From Pseudomonadota bacterium (GTDB lineage: Bacteria > Pseudomonadota > Alphaproteobacteria > Rhizobiales > Devosiaceae): a stretch of DNA of 16,310 nucleotides. Below the pieces are notes generated by a model. The model had not been told where the DNA came from and ran no database searches. It saw nothing but the letters and a program-made list of their open reading frames with translations. The stretch covers positions 1 through 16,310 of the forward strand of contig JAEZKB010000088.1 of the NCBI GenBank assembly GCA_023415605.1, in the 5' to 3' direction. This document shows positions 6,853 to 13,736 of the stretch, piece by piece (the first letter of the stretch is position 1; every line of letters begins with the position of its first letter). The position numbers were made by a program, and so were the translations under genes.

Positions 6853-7766
6853 CAGTCGGCGACCGTGGCGGCGAGGGTCGCCTTCTGCAGGCGGCGCTCG
6901 CGCAGCCAGATGTAAAGGCCGGAGGCGATGATCAGTGGAGAACCGGCGTAGAAATAGGCGTCGGGCGGTTGACCGAAGGTGAGCCAACTCGAAACTGCGA
7001 GCAATAAAAATCCTGTATAGCTGAAAGGCGCGAGCACGGCGGGTGATGCATAGCGCAGTGCGACGGCATTGAGGAGGTGGGCGAGCATGCCGAAGATGCC
7101 GGCAGCGCAGAAGGCGAACCAGGTCGCCCCGGTGCTCGGCCACTGCCACTCGGCGATGGCGAAAGGCGTAACGAAAACAAGGGCAAAGACACCGGAATAG
7201 ACCTGCTGGGTGGCGGCTGTATCGACGCCGGCGAGCTTGCGGGTGATGATGGCGAAGAGTGCCGCGCACATGGCGCCCATAAGGCAGAGGATGGAAGCCG
7301 GATGGAAAGCCTCGGTGCCGGGGCGGACGATGATCAAAACGCCAATGAAACCAAGGATTACCGCGGCCCAGCGGCGCCAGCCGACGGTTTCGCCGAGCAG
7401 GGGTCCGGACAACAGCGTGATGAAGAGCGGGCTGGTGTAGAAGACCGCGCCGGTGACGGTCAGCGGCAGGAACTGCATGGCGAAGAAATTGAAAAAAGTA
7501 ATGCCCAGCAAGCACATACCGCGATAGAGCTCGAGCCGCCAGTTGCCGGTGCGGAAGAGGTTGCGACCCTGGAGGGGGAGGAAAAGAGCGACGGCAAGCG
7601 CCACGTGCACGGCGTAGCGGATGAAGATGATCTCGCTGGTAGGGATGGCGGAGATGGCCATCCATTTGGCGCAGCTGTCGAGGCCGGTGAAAAAGAACTG
7701 CGCGAACAACAAGATACCGATGCCGTAAGAGCGGCGGTCGACGACAGTGGCGGGTGTAGCAGGCAT
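6852..7766 (-). CDS. EamA/DMT-superfamily transporter (first of tandem pair)
   Basis: A 304-residue inner-membrane protein with two EamA repeats and about ten predicted helices, the standard size for ten-helix DMT carriers. Conserved blocks shared with the downstream paralogue are GETVGWRRW, VRPGTEAFHPA, ITRKLAGVDT and ASGLYIWLRERR. The start ATG at 7766 has only a poor ribosome site (GGACC), but the residues just after it precede the first helix by the usual distance. The gene overlaps the next one by a single base. Upstream, a consensus TTGACA on the minus strand (7829-7834) could be its -35, but no convincing -10 follows. Substrate unknown. Confidence 0.88.
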   Translation of the reverse strand: MPATPATVVDRRSYGIGILLFAQFFFTGLDSCAKWMAISAIPTSEIIFIRYAVHVALAVALFLPLQGRNLFRTGNWRLELYRGMCLLGITFFNFFAMQFLPLTVTGAVFYTSPLFITLLSGPLLGETVGWRRWAAVILGFIGVLIIVRPGTEAFHPASILCLMGAMCAALFAIITRKLAGVDTAATQQVYSGVFALVFVTPFAIAEWQWPSTGATWFAFCAAGIFGMLAHLLNAVALRYASPAVLAPFSYTGFLLLAVSSWLTFGQPPDAYFYAGSPLIIASGLYIWLRERRLQKATLAATVAD

Positions 7767-7847
7767 GGCAGGTCCGGGTCGCGGAGGGGTGGCGACGCGC
7801 CATCACCAAAGGCCGCGGCGGGCGGCGCTGTCAATCGCAGCGCCCCC

Positions 7848-7867
7848 AAAAGTCGTCGTGTGACGAC
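7848..7867 (-). terminator. Probable terminator after the mannosidase-isomerase operon
   Basis: On the minus strand GTCGTC-ACAC-GACGAC forms a perfect 6-bp stem with a 4-base loop followed by TTTT. It lies about 65 bases beyond the isomerase stop. A second inverted repeat, GGCGCTG/CAGCGCC (7824-7844), follows a few bases later and may help. The T-run is short, so efficiency is uncertain. It separates the sugar genes from the EamA pair. Confidence 0.5.
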
Positions 7868-7931
7868 GAAAGTCCAACAGTGGGCCTAAGCGCGGCTCAT
7901 GAACTTCTGTCAGTTGACGGTCGCCTGCGTG

Positions 7932-8630
7932 TCAGAGCCAGGTCTTGTAGTCGGACACCAGCAGGTGCCACGGTTCTTCATCCTCTTCGATGCCGCCGAA
8001 GCGGGCGATGCGGGGGTCGTCGAAGACGTTGTCGGTGTTGTCGTCGTTGACGGTGGACACCTCGCCGATGAACACGTCACCACCCTCGCCCCAGAAGGCG
8101 TGCCAGTGCTCGTTGGGCATCAGGGTGACGCTCTCGCCGGGCTGCAAGCGCAGCTTACCACCGGGCGGCAGCTTGTGGAGGATACCGTCGCAATAGACCT
8201 CGGTACCCTTGGTCTTGTCGCACTTGCCGTCGGTGTCGCCATAGAGCTCGATGACCAGGGTGCCGCCGCCGCGGTTGATGATGTCCTCGGCCTTGAGGTT
8301 GTGCCGGTGCATTGGGGAGTACTGCTCGTTGCGCGAGATCATCGCCTTTTCGGCGTAGAGCATGCCGCGGCCCTTGGGCAGGTCGGCGGCGTTGCCGTTG
8401 CGGACGGTGAAGAGGAAGAGACCGGTCTTGTCGAACTCGTTGAGGCCGTAGTCGGTGATGTCCCAGCCAAGGTTGGCGCCGGTGATCATCTTCGCTTCGG
8501 ATGCCCGCTCCTTGAACTCCTTTGGCGACCAATAGGCGAAGGGCGGCAGGATATAGCCGAAGGAGCGGATGAACTTGTCCGCCTCCCGCATGATGCGGTT
8601 TACTTCGCTGCGCTTGATCTGGCCTGTCAT
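7932..8630 (-). CDS. D-lyxose ketol-isomerase family (possibly D-mannose isomerase)
   Basis: A 232-residue cupin of the D-lyxose isomerase family, whose members interconvert D-lyxose/D-xylulose and D-mannose/D-fructose using a divalent metal. The metal site is visible: His108 and His110 (MHRH), Glu115 (KAED) and His175 or His177 (EHWH), with the spacing expected for the family. Length is normal and there is no signal peptide, so it is cytoplasmic. GGGAGG six bases before the ATG is a strong ribosome site. It begins 14 bases after the beta-mannosidase stop on the same strand, so the two are almost certainly co-transcribed. That neighbour makes mannose the more likely physiological substrate here, which is an inference from context. 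A probable terminator follows. Confidence 0.88.
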   Translation of the reverse strand: MTGQIKRSEVNRIMREADKFIRSFGYILPPFAYWSPKEFKERASEAKMITGANLGWDITDYGLNEFDKTGLFLFTVRNGNAADLPKGRGMLYAEKAMISRNEQYSPMHRHNLKAEDIINRGGGTLVIELYGDTDGKCDKTKGTEVYCDGILHKLPPGGKLRLQPGESVTLMPNEHWHAFWGEGGDVFIGEVSTVNDDNTDNVFDDPRIARFGGIEEDEEPWHLLVSDYKTWL

Positions 8631-8644
8631 GGCAATCCTCCCGG

Positions 8645-11122
8645 TTAGTATGTTTCTCTGAGGTGGCGGATTTTAAGGCTCTTGGCCAGCGCCTTCTGGC
8701 TGACCTTGGCCCCGAGGCGCGGGGTGAAGGTGAGGCGCGTCTCGCGGCCGGGGATCAGGGTGATGGCATTGTCCGAGAAGTAGCCGGGGACGTCGACGGT
8801 TGCGGTGACGAAGAAGGCAGGCTTGTCGGCGCTGAGCACGAGCACGTCGTCGTCCCACGTGGCCGTGACCTGGGCCTGGCCCGGATCGTACATCTTGTAG
8901 GCGCGCGGGAAGAAGTCGTTCTCGCCCAGCAGCTTTCCTTCGGCGTCACGCCAGGAGAAGAACAGGAATTCGCTGGCTGCGAGCTTCTTGAGCGGCAGCT
9001 TGAAGGCAACAGTCGCCACGTCGGGCGAAATGACGGTCTTGCCCGAATGAACCACGCGCTCGGCGCCGCTCACATCGACAGCGCGGACTTCGAGGCTGAT
9101 CGCGGTCTTGTTGGCCGTATCGTTGATGGCCTTGAGGAGGATGGTGTCACCGTCAGGATAGGCCACAACGTTGACGGGCAGGAAGAAGCGCTTGGCCATG
9201 TAATGGAGGAGCTTCCACTGCCCGCCATAGTCGAGACTCGACCAGCTGGCGACGGGGTAGAAATCGTTGATCTGCCAGTAGAGCGTGCCCATGCAACGCG
9301 GCTTGGTGGAGCGCCAGTATTCGATGGCGGTCTTGATGGCGAGGCCCTGCTGGATCTGGCTGAGAAACACCATCTGGTCGAAGTCGCGCGGGAAGCGGAA
9401 GTAGCGCGTCATGGTTTCGAGGATGCGCGCGTTGCCCCCATTGTTGCGCTGGTGGCCTTCCATCACCGGCGAAGAGGGGTTGCGATCCTCCGGCTTGGCG
9501 AAAGTTTTGATGACGTTCATGGAGGTGAAGGACTGGAAGCCGAATTCGGAGGCGAAGCGCGGATTGACCTCGCGATAGGCGGAGAAGTCCTTGGCCTCGT
9601 GCCAGACGCTCCAGTAGTGAGTGTCACCGCGGGTATCGAGATGCCAGCCGTCGGAGAAATCCATGTAGCCAAGCGACGGTGAGGACGGCCAGAAGCGGCG
9701 GGCCGGATCCTCGTCCTCGACCAGCCGACCGAGCAGGCTGTTGAGGCGGTCGTAGTTGGCGATGTAGCGGGCCGGATCCTTCTTGGTTTCGGGATACCAG
9801 TGCAGCGAGCCGATCACTTCGTTGTCGCCGCACCAGAGAGCGATGCAGGCATGGTGGCTCAGCCGCCGGATCTGCTGGGTGATCTCGACCGTGACATCGT
9901 CGAGGAAGGTGCGGTCAGAGGGGTAGCTCATGCAGGCGAACATGAAATCGTGCCAGATGAGAATGCCGAGCTCGTCGCAGATCTCGTAGAAGACGTCCGG
10001 CTCGTACTGGCCGCCACCCCAGACGCGGATCATGTTCATGTTGACCGCTTTAGCGGACTCCAGGAGGTCGCGGATGACGGCCGGAGTCTGGCGCGACGGG
10101 ATGGCGTCAGCCGGGATCCAGTTGGCGCCCATCATGGTGATGTCGCGACCATTGATGCGGCACTTGAAGTTGTGGTCGATCTCGTCCTTTTCGACGATCC
10201 ACTCGAGTTTGCGCAGGCCCAGCCTGCGGCTGGTCACCTCACCATCGAGGGTGGTGGTCAGCGGATAGAGCGGTTGTTCGCCCTGCCCGTTCGGCCACCA
10301 GAGTTTTGGGTTGGCGATCGTCACTTTGTGGGTGAAGACGTTCTCGCCCGGCCCCACCTCCACAGCTCCGCCGACGGTCTGGCCGTCGATCTCGTGGGTG
10401 AGGGTCACCTCACCGGCGGCGAAAGCGAAAATCCGAGTCGTCAGAGTCAGTTCGACGGCATTCTTCGAATGTCGCTGATCGACCTGCACGCTCTCCTGCC
10501 GGGCGAGCTTCGAACGCCGGATGGCCATGCGGCCGTAAACGCCGGTCGGCATGAGGCAAATGCCCCAATCCCAACCGGCATGGCAGGCGGCCTTGCGAAC
10601 GAAGTTCATGTGCACGCCTTCAAGGCCGTTGGTGGTGTAGTTGTAAGTGAAAGGGATCGGGAACGGATGCGCCTCGGCGCGCTCCTTGGCGACCTTGCGG
10701 GTGACGTCGAATTCGATGCGCAAAGTGTTGTCGCCGACCTTCACCTGACCGGTGACGTCGATGTCGTAACGGATGAACTGGTTCTGCGTCCTGGCGATCG
10801 GCTTGCCGTTGAGCAGCACCGTGGCGATGCAGTCGACATTGTCGAGGGTGAGGGTCAGGTACCCATCGATGTCGGCGGCAGTGGCACTGAACTTGCGCTC
10901 GACGGTCCAGGCGGTGTGGTTGACCCACATCACGTCCTGCTCGTTGAGGCCGAAATAGGGGTCGGGAACTTCCCCCGCCGCCAGCAGGGCCGTGTGGACA
11001 TCGCCGGGCAGCGAGATCCTGGCTTTGGTCTTGTAGGTCGGAGACGAGAGGGCGAAGTCGCCGGCAAGGCTCAGTTCAGAATAGGCGGGGCTGGCCTTGG
11101 CCAGCGTGGCGGCTTTCGCCAT
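8645..11122 (-). CDS. GH2 beta-mannosidase
   Basis: An 825-residue glycoside hydrolase family 2 protein that releases beta-linked mannose from non-reducing ends. Domain order is an N-terminal jelly-roll (about 14-195), Ig-like domain (about 200-310), TIM barrel (about 310-640) and C-terminal beta domains. The catalytic acid/base is Glu435 in WCGDNE and the nucleophile Glu526 in SEFGFQS, both in the characteristic beta-mannosidase contexts. The start MAKAAT at 11122 is preferred because GGAGA stands seven bases upstream; an ATG 12 codons earlier has no such site. No signal peptide, so it acts on imported oligosaccharides in the cytoplasm. No sugar transporter is in the window. It is followed at 14 bases by the lyxose/mannose isomerase. 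The exact glycan specificity (mannobiose, N-glycan core, other) cannot be read. Confidence 0.93.
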   Translation of the reverse strand: MAKAATLAKASPAYSELSLAGDFALSSPTYKTKARISLPGDVHTALLAAGEVPDPYFGLNEQDVMWVNHTAWTVERKFSATAADIDGYLTLTLDNVDCIATVLLNGKPIARTQNQFIRYDIDVTGQVKVGDNTLRIEFDVTRKVAKERAEAHPFPIPFTYNYTTNGLEGVHMNFVRKAACHAGWDWGICLMPTGVYGRMAIRRSKLARQESVQVDQRHSKNAVELTLTTRIFAFAAGEVTLTHEIDGQTVGGAVEVGPGENVFTHKVTIANPKLWWPNGQGEQPLYPLTTTLDGEVTSRRLGLRKLEWIVEKDEIDHNFKCRINGRDITMMGANWIPADAIPSRQTPAVIRDLLESAKAVNMNMIRVWGGGQYEPDVFYEICDELGILIWHDFMFACMSYPSDRTFLDDVTVEITQQIRRLSHHACIALWCGDNEVIGSLHWYPETKKDPARYIANYDRLNSLLGRLVEDEDPARRFWPSSPSLGYMDFSDGWHLDTRGDTHYWSVWHEAKDFSAYREVNPRFASEFGFQSFTSMNVIKTFAKPEDRNPSSPVMEGHQRNNGGNARILETMTRYFRFPRDFDQMVFLSQIQQGLAIKTAIEYWRSTKPRCMGTLYWQINDFYPVASWSSLDYGGQWKLLHYMAKRFFLPVNVVAYPDGDTILLKAINDTANKTAISLEVRAVDVSGAERVVHSGKTVISPDVATVAFKLPLKKLAASEFLFFSWRDAEGKLLGENDFFPRAYKMYDPGQAQVTATWDDDVLVLSADKPAFFVTATVDVPGYFSDNAITLIPGRETRLTFTPRLGAKVSQKALAKSLKIRHLRETY

Positions 11123-11170
11123 CGGTGTCTCCGGCAATTTGGCGCCTGCGTGTATCACAGCGCGGGCGGA

Positions 11171-11199
11171 TTGTTAGCCGCTCGGGGGAGTCGTGCCAA
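11171..11199 (-). promoter_or_regulatory. Possible promoter of the mannosidase-isomerase operon
   Basis: On the minus strand TTGGCA (11194-11199, five of six to the -35 consensus) is followed after 17 bases by TAACAA (11171-11176, three of six), about 49 bases before the mannosidase start. Upstream, just behind the DUF1428 stop, lies a perfect 10-bp palindrome, AATCGCGATT (11224-11233), with a central CG as in many LacI-type operators. Both are weak sequence predictions. Confidence 0.35.
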
Positions 11200-11234
11200 C
11201 GGGAAGCGCCGCCTTCGTCCGGTAATCGCGATTT

Positions 11235-11590
11235 TCAGCCCTGCTGGTGGATCACCTCGAAGCCGCCAAAGATCATCCGGTCGCCGTCGGTGGGCATCTT
11301 GTCCATATATTCCTTCATGCGCGGATCAGACATCATCTGCTTATTGGCGGCGTCGCGGCTTGCCTTATCGGATAGACCAAGAGGGAGACAAAGACGGTCT
11401 CGTCATCCTTGGCCTCCACTGAGCGCGGGAAGGATGTGCGTTCGCCATAAGGCACGTCGTCGCCCTGGGCCTCGAGGTAAGAGGTGGCACCGTATTCGCT
11501 CCAGAACGGGGCGGTCTCAGCCACGATCTGCTTGTACTCGTCCACGCGATCTTTGGGGACGGGCAGGATGAAGGCGTCGATATAGGTCAT
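11235..11590 (-). pseudogene. DUF1428 family gene with a one-base frameshift
   Basis: Two frames together give one DUF1428 protein of about 118 residues, the family's usual length. The first 73 codons read MTYIDAFILPVPKDRVDEYK... to FVSLLVYP; the frame then runs into a false stop 13 codons later (11333-11335). A one-base shift near 11369-11371 restores DKASRDAANKQMM, KEYMDKMPTDGDRMIFGGF and EVIHQQG before a TGA at 11235-11237. That tail is typical of the family, so one base has been lost, either as a real recent mutation or as a sequencing error. A good ribosome site (GGAGG, nine bases upstream) remains and the rest is undamaged. The family folds as a ferredoxin-like alpha/beta barrel; its biochemical role is unknown. 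It stands alone between a strong terminator and the mannosidase. Confidence 0.88.
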
Positions 11591-11607
11591 AGGTCGGTTC
11601 CTCCGAT

Positions 11608-11638
11608 AAAAAAGGGGTGACGCGATGCGCCACCCCTT
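11608..11638 (-). terminator. Strong intrinsic terminator of the ABC exporter operon
   Basis: On the minus strand AAGGGGTGGCGC-ATC-GCGTCACCCCTT forms a 12-bp stem with a single G-U pair and a three-base loop, followed by TTTT. It begins 17 bases beyond the stop of the second exporter. On the opposite strand the same pair becomes an A-C mismatch and no T-tail is present, so the element is built for leftward transcription. Confidence 0.92.
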
Positions 11639-11654
11639 GGTTCCATCGGAGCCC

Positions 11655-13517
11655 TTACTCCGCCGCTCTGGCGTCCAGGTCGAGGAAGCCACCGGATTGG
11701 CGTTCCCAGAGCATGGCATAGTGGCCACCGGCGGCGAGGAGCTGGGCGTGGGTGCCCTCCTCGACGATCTGCCCCTTTTCGAGCACCACCAGGCGGTCCA
11801 TGGCGGCGATTGTCGAGAGGCGGTGGGCGATGGCGATCACCGTCTTGCCCTGCATGAGCGTGGTGAGTTGCTCCTGGATCGCTGCCTCGACTTCGGAGTC
11901 GAGGGCGGAGGTCGCTTCGTCGAGGACGAGGATCGGCGCGTTCTTCAAGAGAACCCGCGCGATCGCCACGCGCTGACGCTGGCCACCCGAGAGCTTGACG
12001 CCACGCTCGCCGACATGGGCGTCGTAGGCGCGGCGGCCCTTGGGGTCGACCAGACCGGCGATGACCTCGGCCACCTTGGCCTGCTCGGCGGCGCGGATCA
12101 TTTCCTCATCGGTCGCTGTCTGGCGGCCGTACTTGATGTTCTCGCGCACCGAACGATGCAGGAGAGAGGTGTCCTGGCTGACGAGGCCGATGGCGGCGCG
12201 GACGCTTTCCTGCGTCACGTCGCGAACGTCCTGGCCATCGATGCGAACCGAACCGGATTCCACATCGAAGAGCCGGAGCAACAGGTTGACCATGGTCGAC
12301 TTGCCCGCGCCGGAGCGGCCGACCAAGCCCACCTTCTCGCCCGGCTTGATGGTGAGGTTGAACCCCTCCATCACCGTACCTTCCTTGCCGCGCCAGTAGT
12401 TGAAGGACACGTCCCTGAACTCGATGGCGCCGGACGTCACAGCGAGCTTGGGGGCTGCCGGCTTATCGACCATGGCGATCGGCTGGGCGATCGTCTCCAT
12501 CGAGTCCCGGGTGGTACCGATCTGACGGAAGACCTGCGAGCCGACGTCGAGAATCCAGCCCGACATGTTCATGATCTGGAGCGCGAACGGGATGGCCGTC
12601 GCCACGGCGGCAGCACTCAGCGTTCCGGCATTCCAGCTCGACAGCGCGATCCAGGCAATCGAGATCACGAGGCCCGCATTCAGGAGGAACAGGGTCGACC
12701 ACATGTAGGTGAAGACCCGCATCAGCCTGCGAAACTCGACGGCGTGGTCGACCACCGACTCGGCGACGTACTGATCCTCGTGCCCGTCGGTCGAGAAGGT
12801 CTTGAGCGTATGGATGTTGGTGTAGCTATCGACGATACGGCCAGTCATCACCGACTTGGCTTCCGACAGGTCCTCGGAATGCTTGGCGATGAGCGGCATG
12901 ACGATGGTGAAGAGGATGCCGTAGAGCAGCAGCCAGACGGCGATCGGGATCAGCAGCACCCAGTCGAGACCGGCCAGCACGACCACCGCAACGATGACGA
13001 AGATCGCCGCATACCACACGGCGTCGATGGTCATGTTGACGGTCATTTCGACGGACTCGCCGGCTTGCATGACCTTGTTGGCGATGCGTCCGGCGAAGTC
13101 GTTCTGGAAGTAGGTCCAGTTCTGCCGGATGATGTGCCAGTGGCTTTGCCAACGGACGATGTCGACGAGGTTGGGCACGATCGAATGATTGCGCACCAGG
13201 GTGTCGAGCAGGAAGGTGATCGGACGGATCACCGCCACCACCATGATCATCCAGAGGAAGGTCTGACCGTTGACCTCGAACATCTTTCCGGGTGGGGTGG
13301 TGGCCAGCATGCCGACCACCAGGCCCACAAAGATCGGCATCATCGCATCGGCGACCGAACCGACGGCAACGAGGACCATGCGCAGCCCGAAGGCCGCTTT
13401 GAACTGCTTGACGAAATAAAGGGTAAAGGCCGTGACCCCTTTGGGGGGCTCGGTATTCTCAGCCAAGGCTACGGGCGAATAGCGGCCGTCGAACCAGGCA
13501 ATGACGCGGTTGAGCAT
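11655..13517 (-). CDS. ABC exporter half-transporter (TMD-NBD fusion), second of pair
   Basis: A 620-residue type IV ABC exporter subunit with six expected transmembrane helices (about residues 40-330) fused to a nucleotide-binding domain (about 360-600). All ATPase motifs are intact: Walker A GRSGAGKST (400-408), Q-loop Gln448, LSGGQ (509-513), Walker B with VLDEA (531-535) and His565. It is a close paralogue of the next upstream gene: both have PPKG near residue 25, FAGRI...KVMQ/KLMQ near 141-151, MTGRIVDSYTNI near 224-235, and similar SGGF(L/I)D C-termini. A heterodimer is likely, although each could be a homodimer since neither nucleotide site is degenerate. Substrate unknown. Its ribosome site (GAGAG, four bases before ATG) lies in an 8-bp hairpin. 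A strong terminator follows. Confidence 0.92.
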   Translation of the reverse strand: MLNRVIAWFDGRYSPVALAENTEPPKGVTAFTLYFVKQFKAAFGLRMVLVAVGSVADAMMPIFVGLVVGMLATTPPGKMFEVNGQTFLWMIMVVAVIRPITFLLDTLVRNHSIVPNLVDIVRWQSHWHIIRQNWTYFQNDFAGRIANKVMQAGESVEMTVNMTIDAVWYAAIFVIVAVVVLAGLDWVLLIPIAVWLLLYGILFTIVMPLIAKHSEDLSEAKSVMTGRIVDSYTNIHTLKTFSTDGHEDQYVAESVVDHAVEFRRLMRVFTYMWSTLFLLNAGLVISIAWIALSSWNAGTLSAAAVATAIPFALQIMNMSGWILDVGSQVFRQIGTTRDSMETIAQPIAMVDKPAAPKLAVTSGAIEFRDVSFNYWRGKEGTVMEGFNLTIKPGEKVGLVGRSGAGKSTMVNLLLRLFDVESGSVRIDGQDVRDVTQESVRAAIGLVSQDTSLLHRSVRENIKYGRQTATDEEMIRAAEQAKVAEVIAGLVDPKGRRAYDAHVGERGVKLSGGQRQRVAIARVLLKNAPILVLDEATSALDSEVEAAIQEQLTTLMQGKTVIAIAHRLSTIAAMDRLVVLEKGQIVEEGTHAQLLAAGGHYAMLWERQSGGFLDLDARAAE

Positions 13518-13521
13518 TTTT

Positions 13522-13539
13522 CTCTCATCGGGATGAGAG
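13522..13539 (-). promoter_or_regulatory. Hairpin covering the ribosome site of the second ABC exporter
   Basis: On the minus strand CTCTCATC-CC-GATGAGAG is a perfect 8-bp inverted repeat. The central CC must be unpaired, and in practice the innermost pair opens to a CCCG loop. The right arm contains GAGAG, the only plausible Shine-Dalgarno of the exporter, and ends four bases before its ATG. It has no T-tract after it, so it is not a terminator. It could limit translation of the second exporter unless ribosomes from the microORF upstream open it. Confidence 0.5.
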
Positions 13540-13554
13540 CCTTCCGACGATGAG

Positions 13555-13653
13555 TCAGGTGAAGGCCCTTTGGGATTGTTTTCGTTTCACTTTCCGGAAG
13601 GCTGCTCCGGGTGTGGTGGTGCGTCCCGCGCTCATATTGATGAAGTCGTCCAT
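13555..13653 (-). CDS. Putative 32-residue basic microprotein between the ABC exporters
   Basis: A 33-codon ORF beginning MDDFINMSAGR and ending in a basic tail (FRKVKRKQSQRAFT). It has the best ribosome site in this unit: AGGAGG six bases before the ATG, within AAGGAGGG. It lies 83 bases after the stop of the first exporter and 37 bases before the start of the second, on the same strand. No hydrophobic segment, so it is not a membrane-spanning subunit. It could be a genuine small protein, or a leader peptide whose translation opens the hairpin in front of the second exporter. I do not recognise the family. Coding status rests on the ribosome site and position only. Confidence 0.5.
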   Translation of the reverse strand: MDDFINMSAGRTTTPGAAFRKVKRKQSQRAFT

Positions 13654-13736
13654 TTGGTCCCTCCTTGGGTTGTTGAAGTCATAGTCGTGACACGCCCTCG
13701 TGGTTCGACACGCGGCTGCAGGTAATGGGCTCCGCC

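Noticed and set aside
6853..7809. Upstream extension of the second EamA gene to a 622-residue product
   Set aside because: The extension is an out-of-frame reading of the first EamA gene and is Arg/His-rich nonsense. The TGATG start at 6852 gives a standard-length protein.
7829..7834. Perfect TTGACA on the minus strand upstream of the EamA pair
   Set aside because: No acceptable -10 lies 16-19 bases downstream and the box sits inside a GC-rich inverted repeat, so I did not call a promoter.
9800..11422. Long open frame (about 540 codons) antisense to the mannosidase
   Set aside because: It mirrors the codon periodicity of a confidently identified GH2 enzyme in GC-rich DNA, and its product is low-complexity with no recognisable domain.
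13539..13554. Reading the 13522-13539 hairpin as a terminator between the microORF and the second exporter
   Set aside because: On the minus strand the stem is followed by AAAA and the start codon, not by a T-run, and on the plus strand there is no T-run after it.
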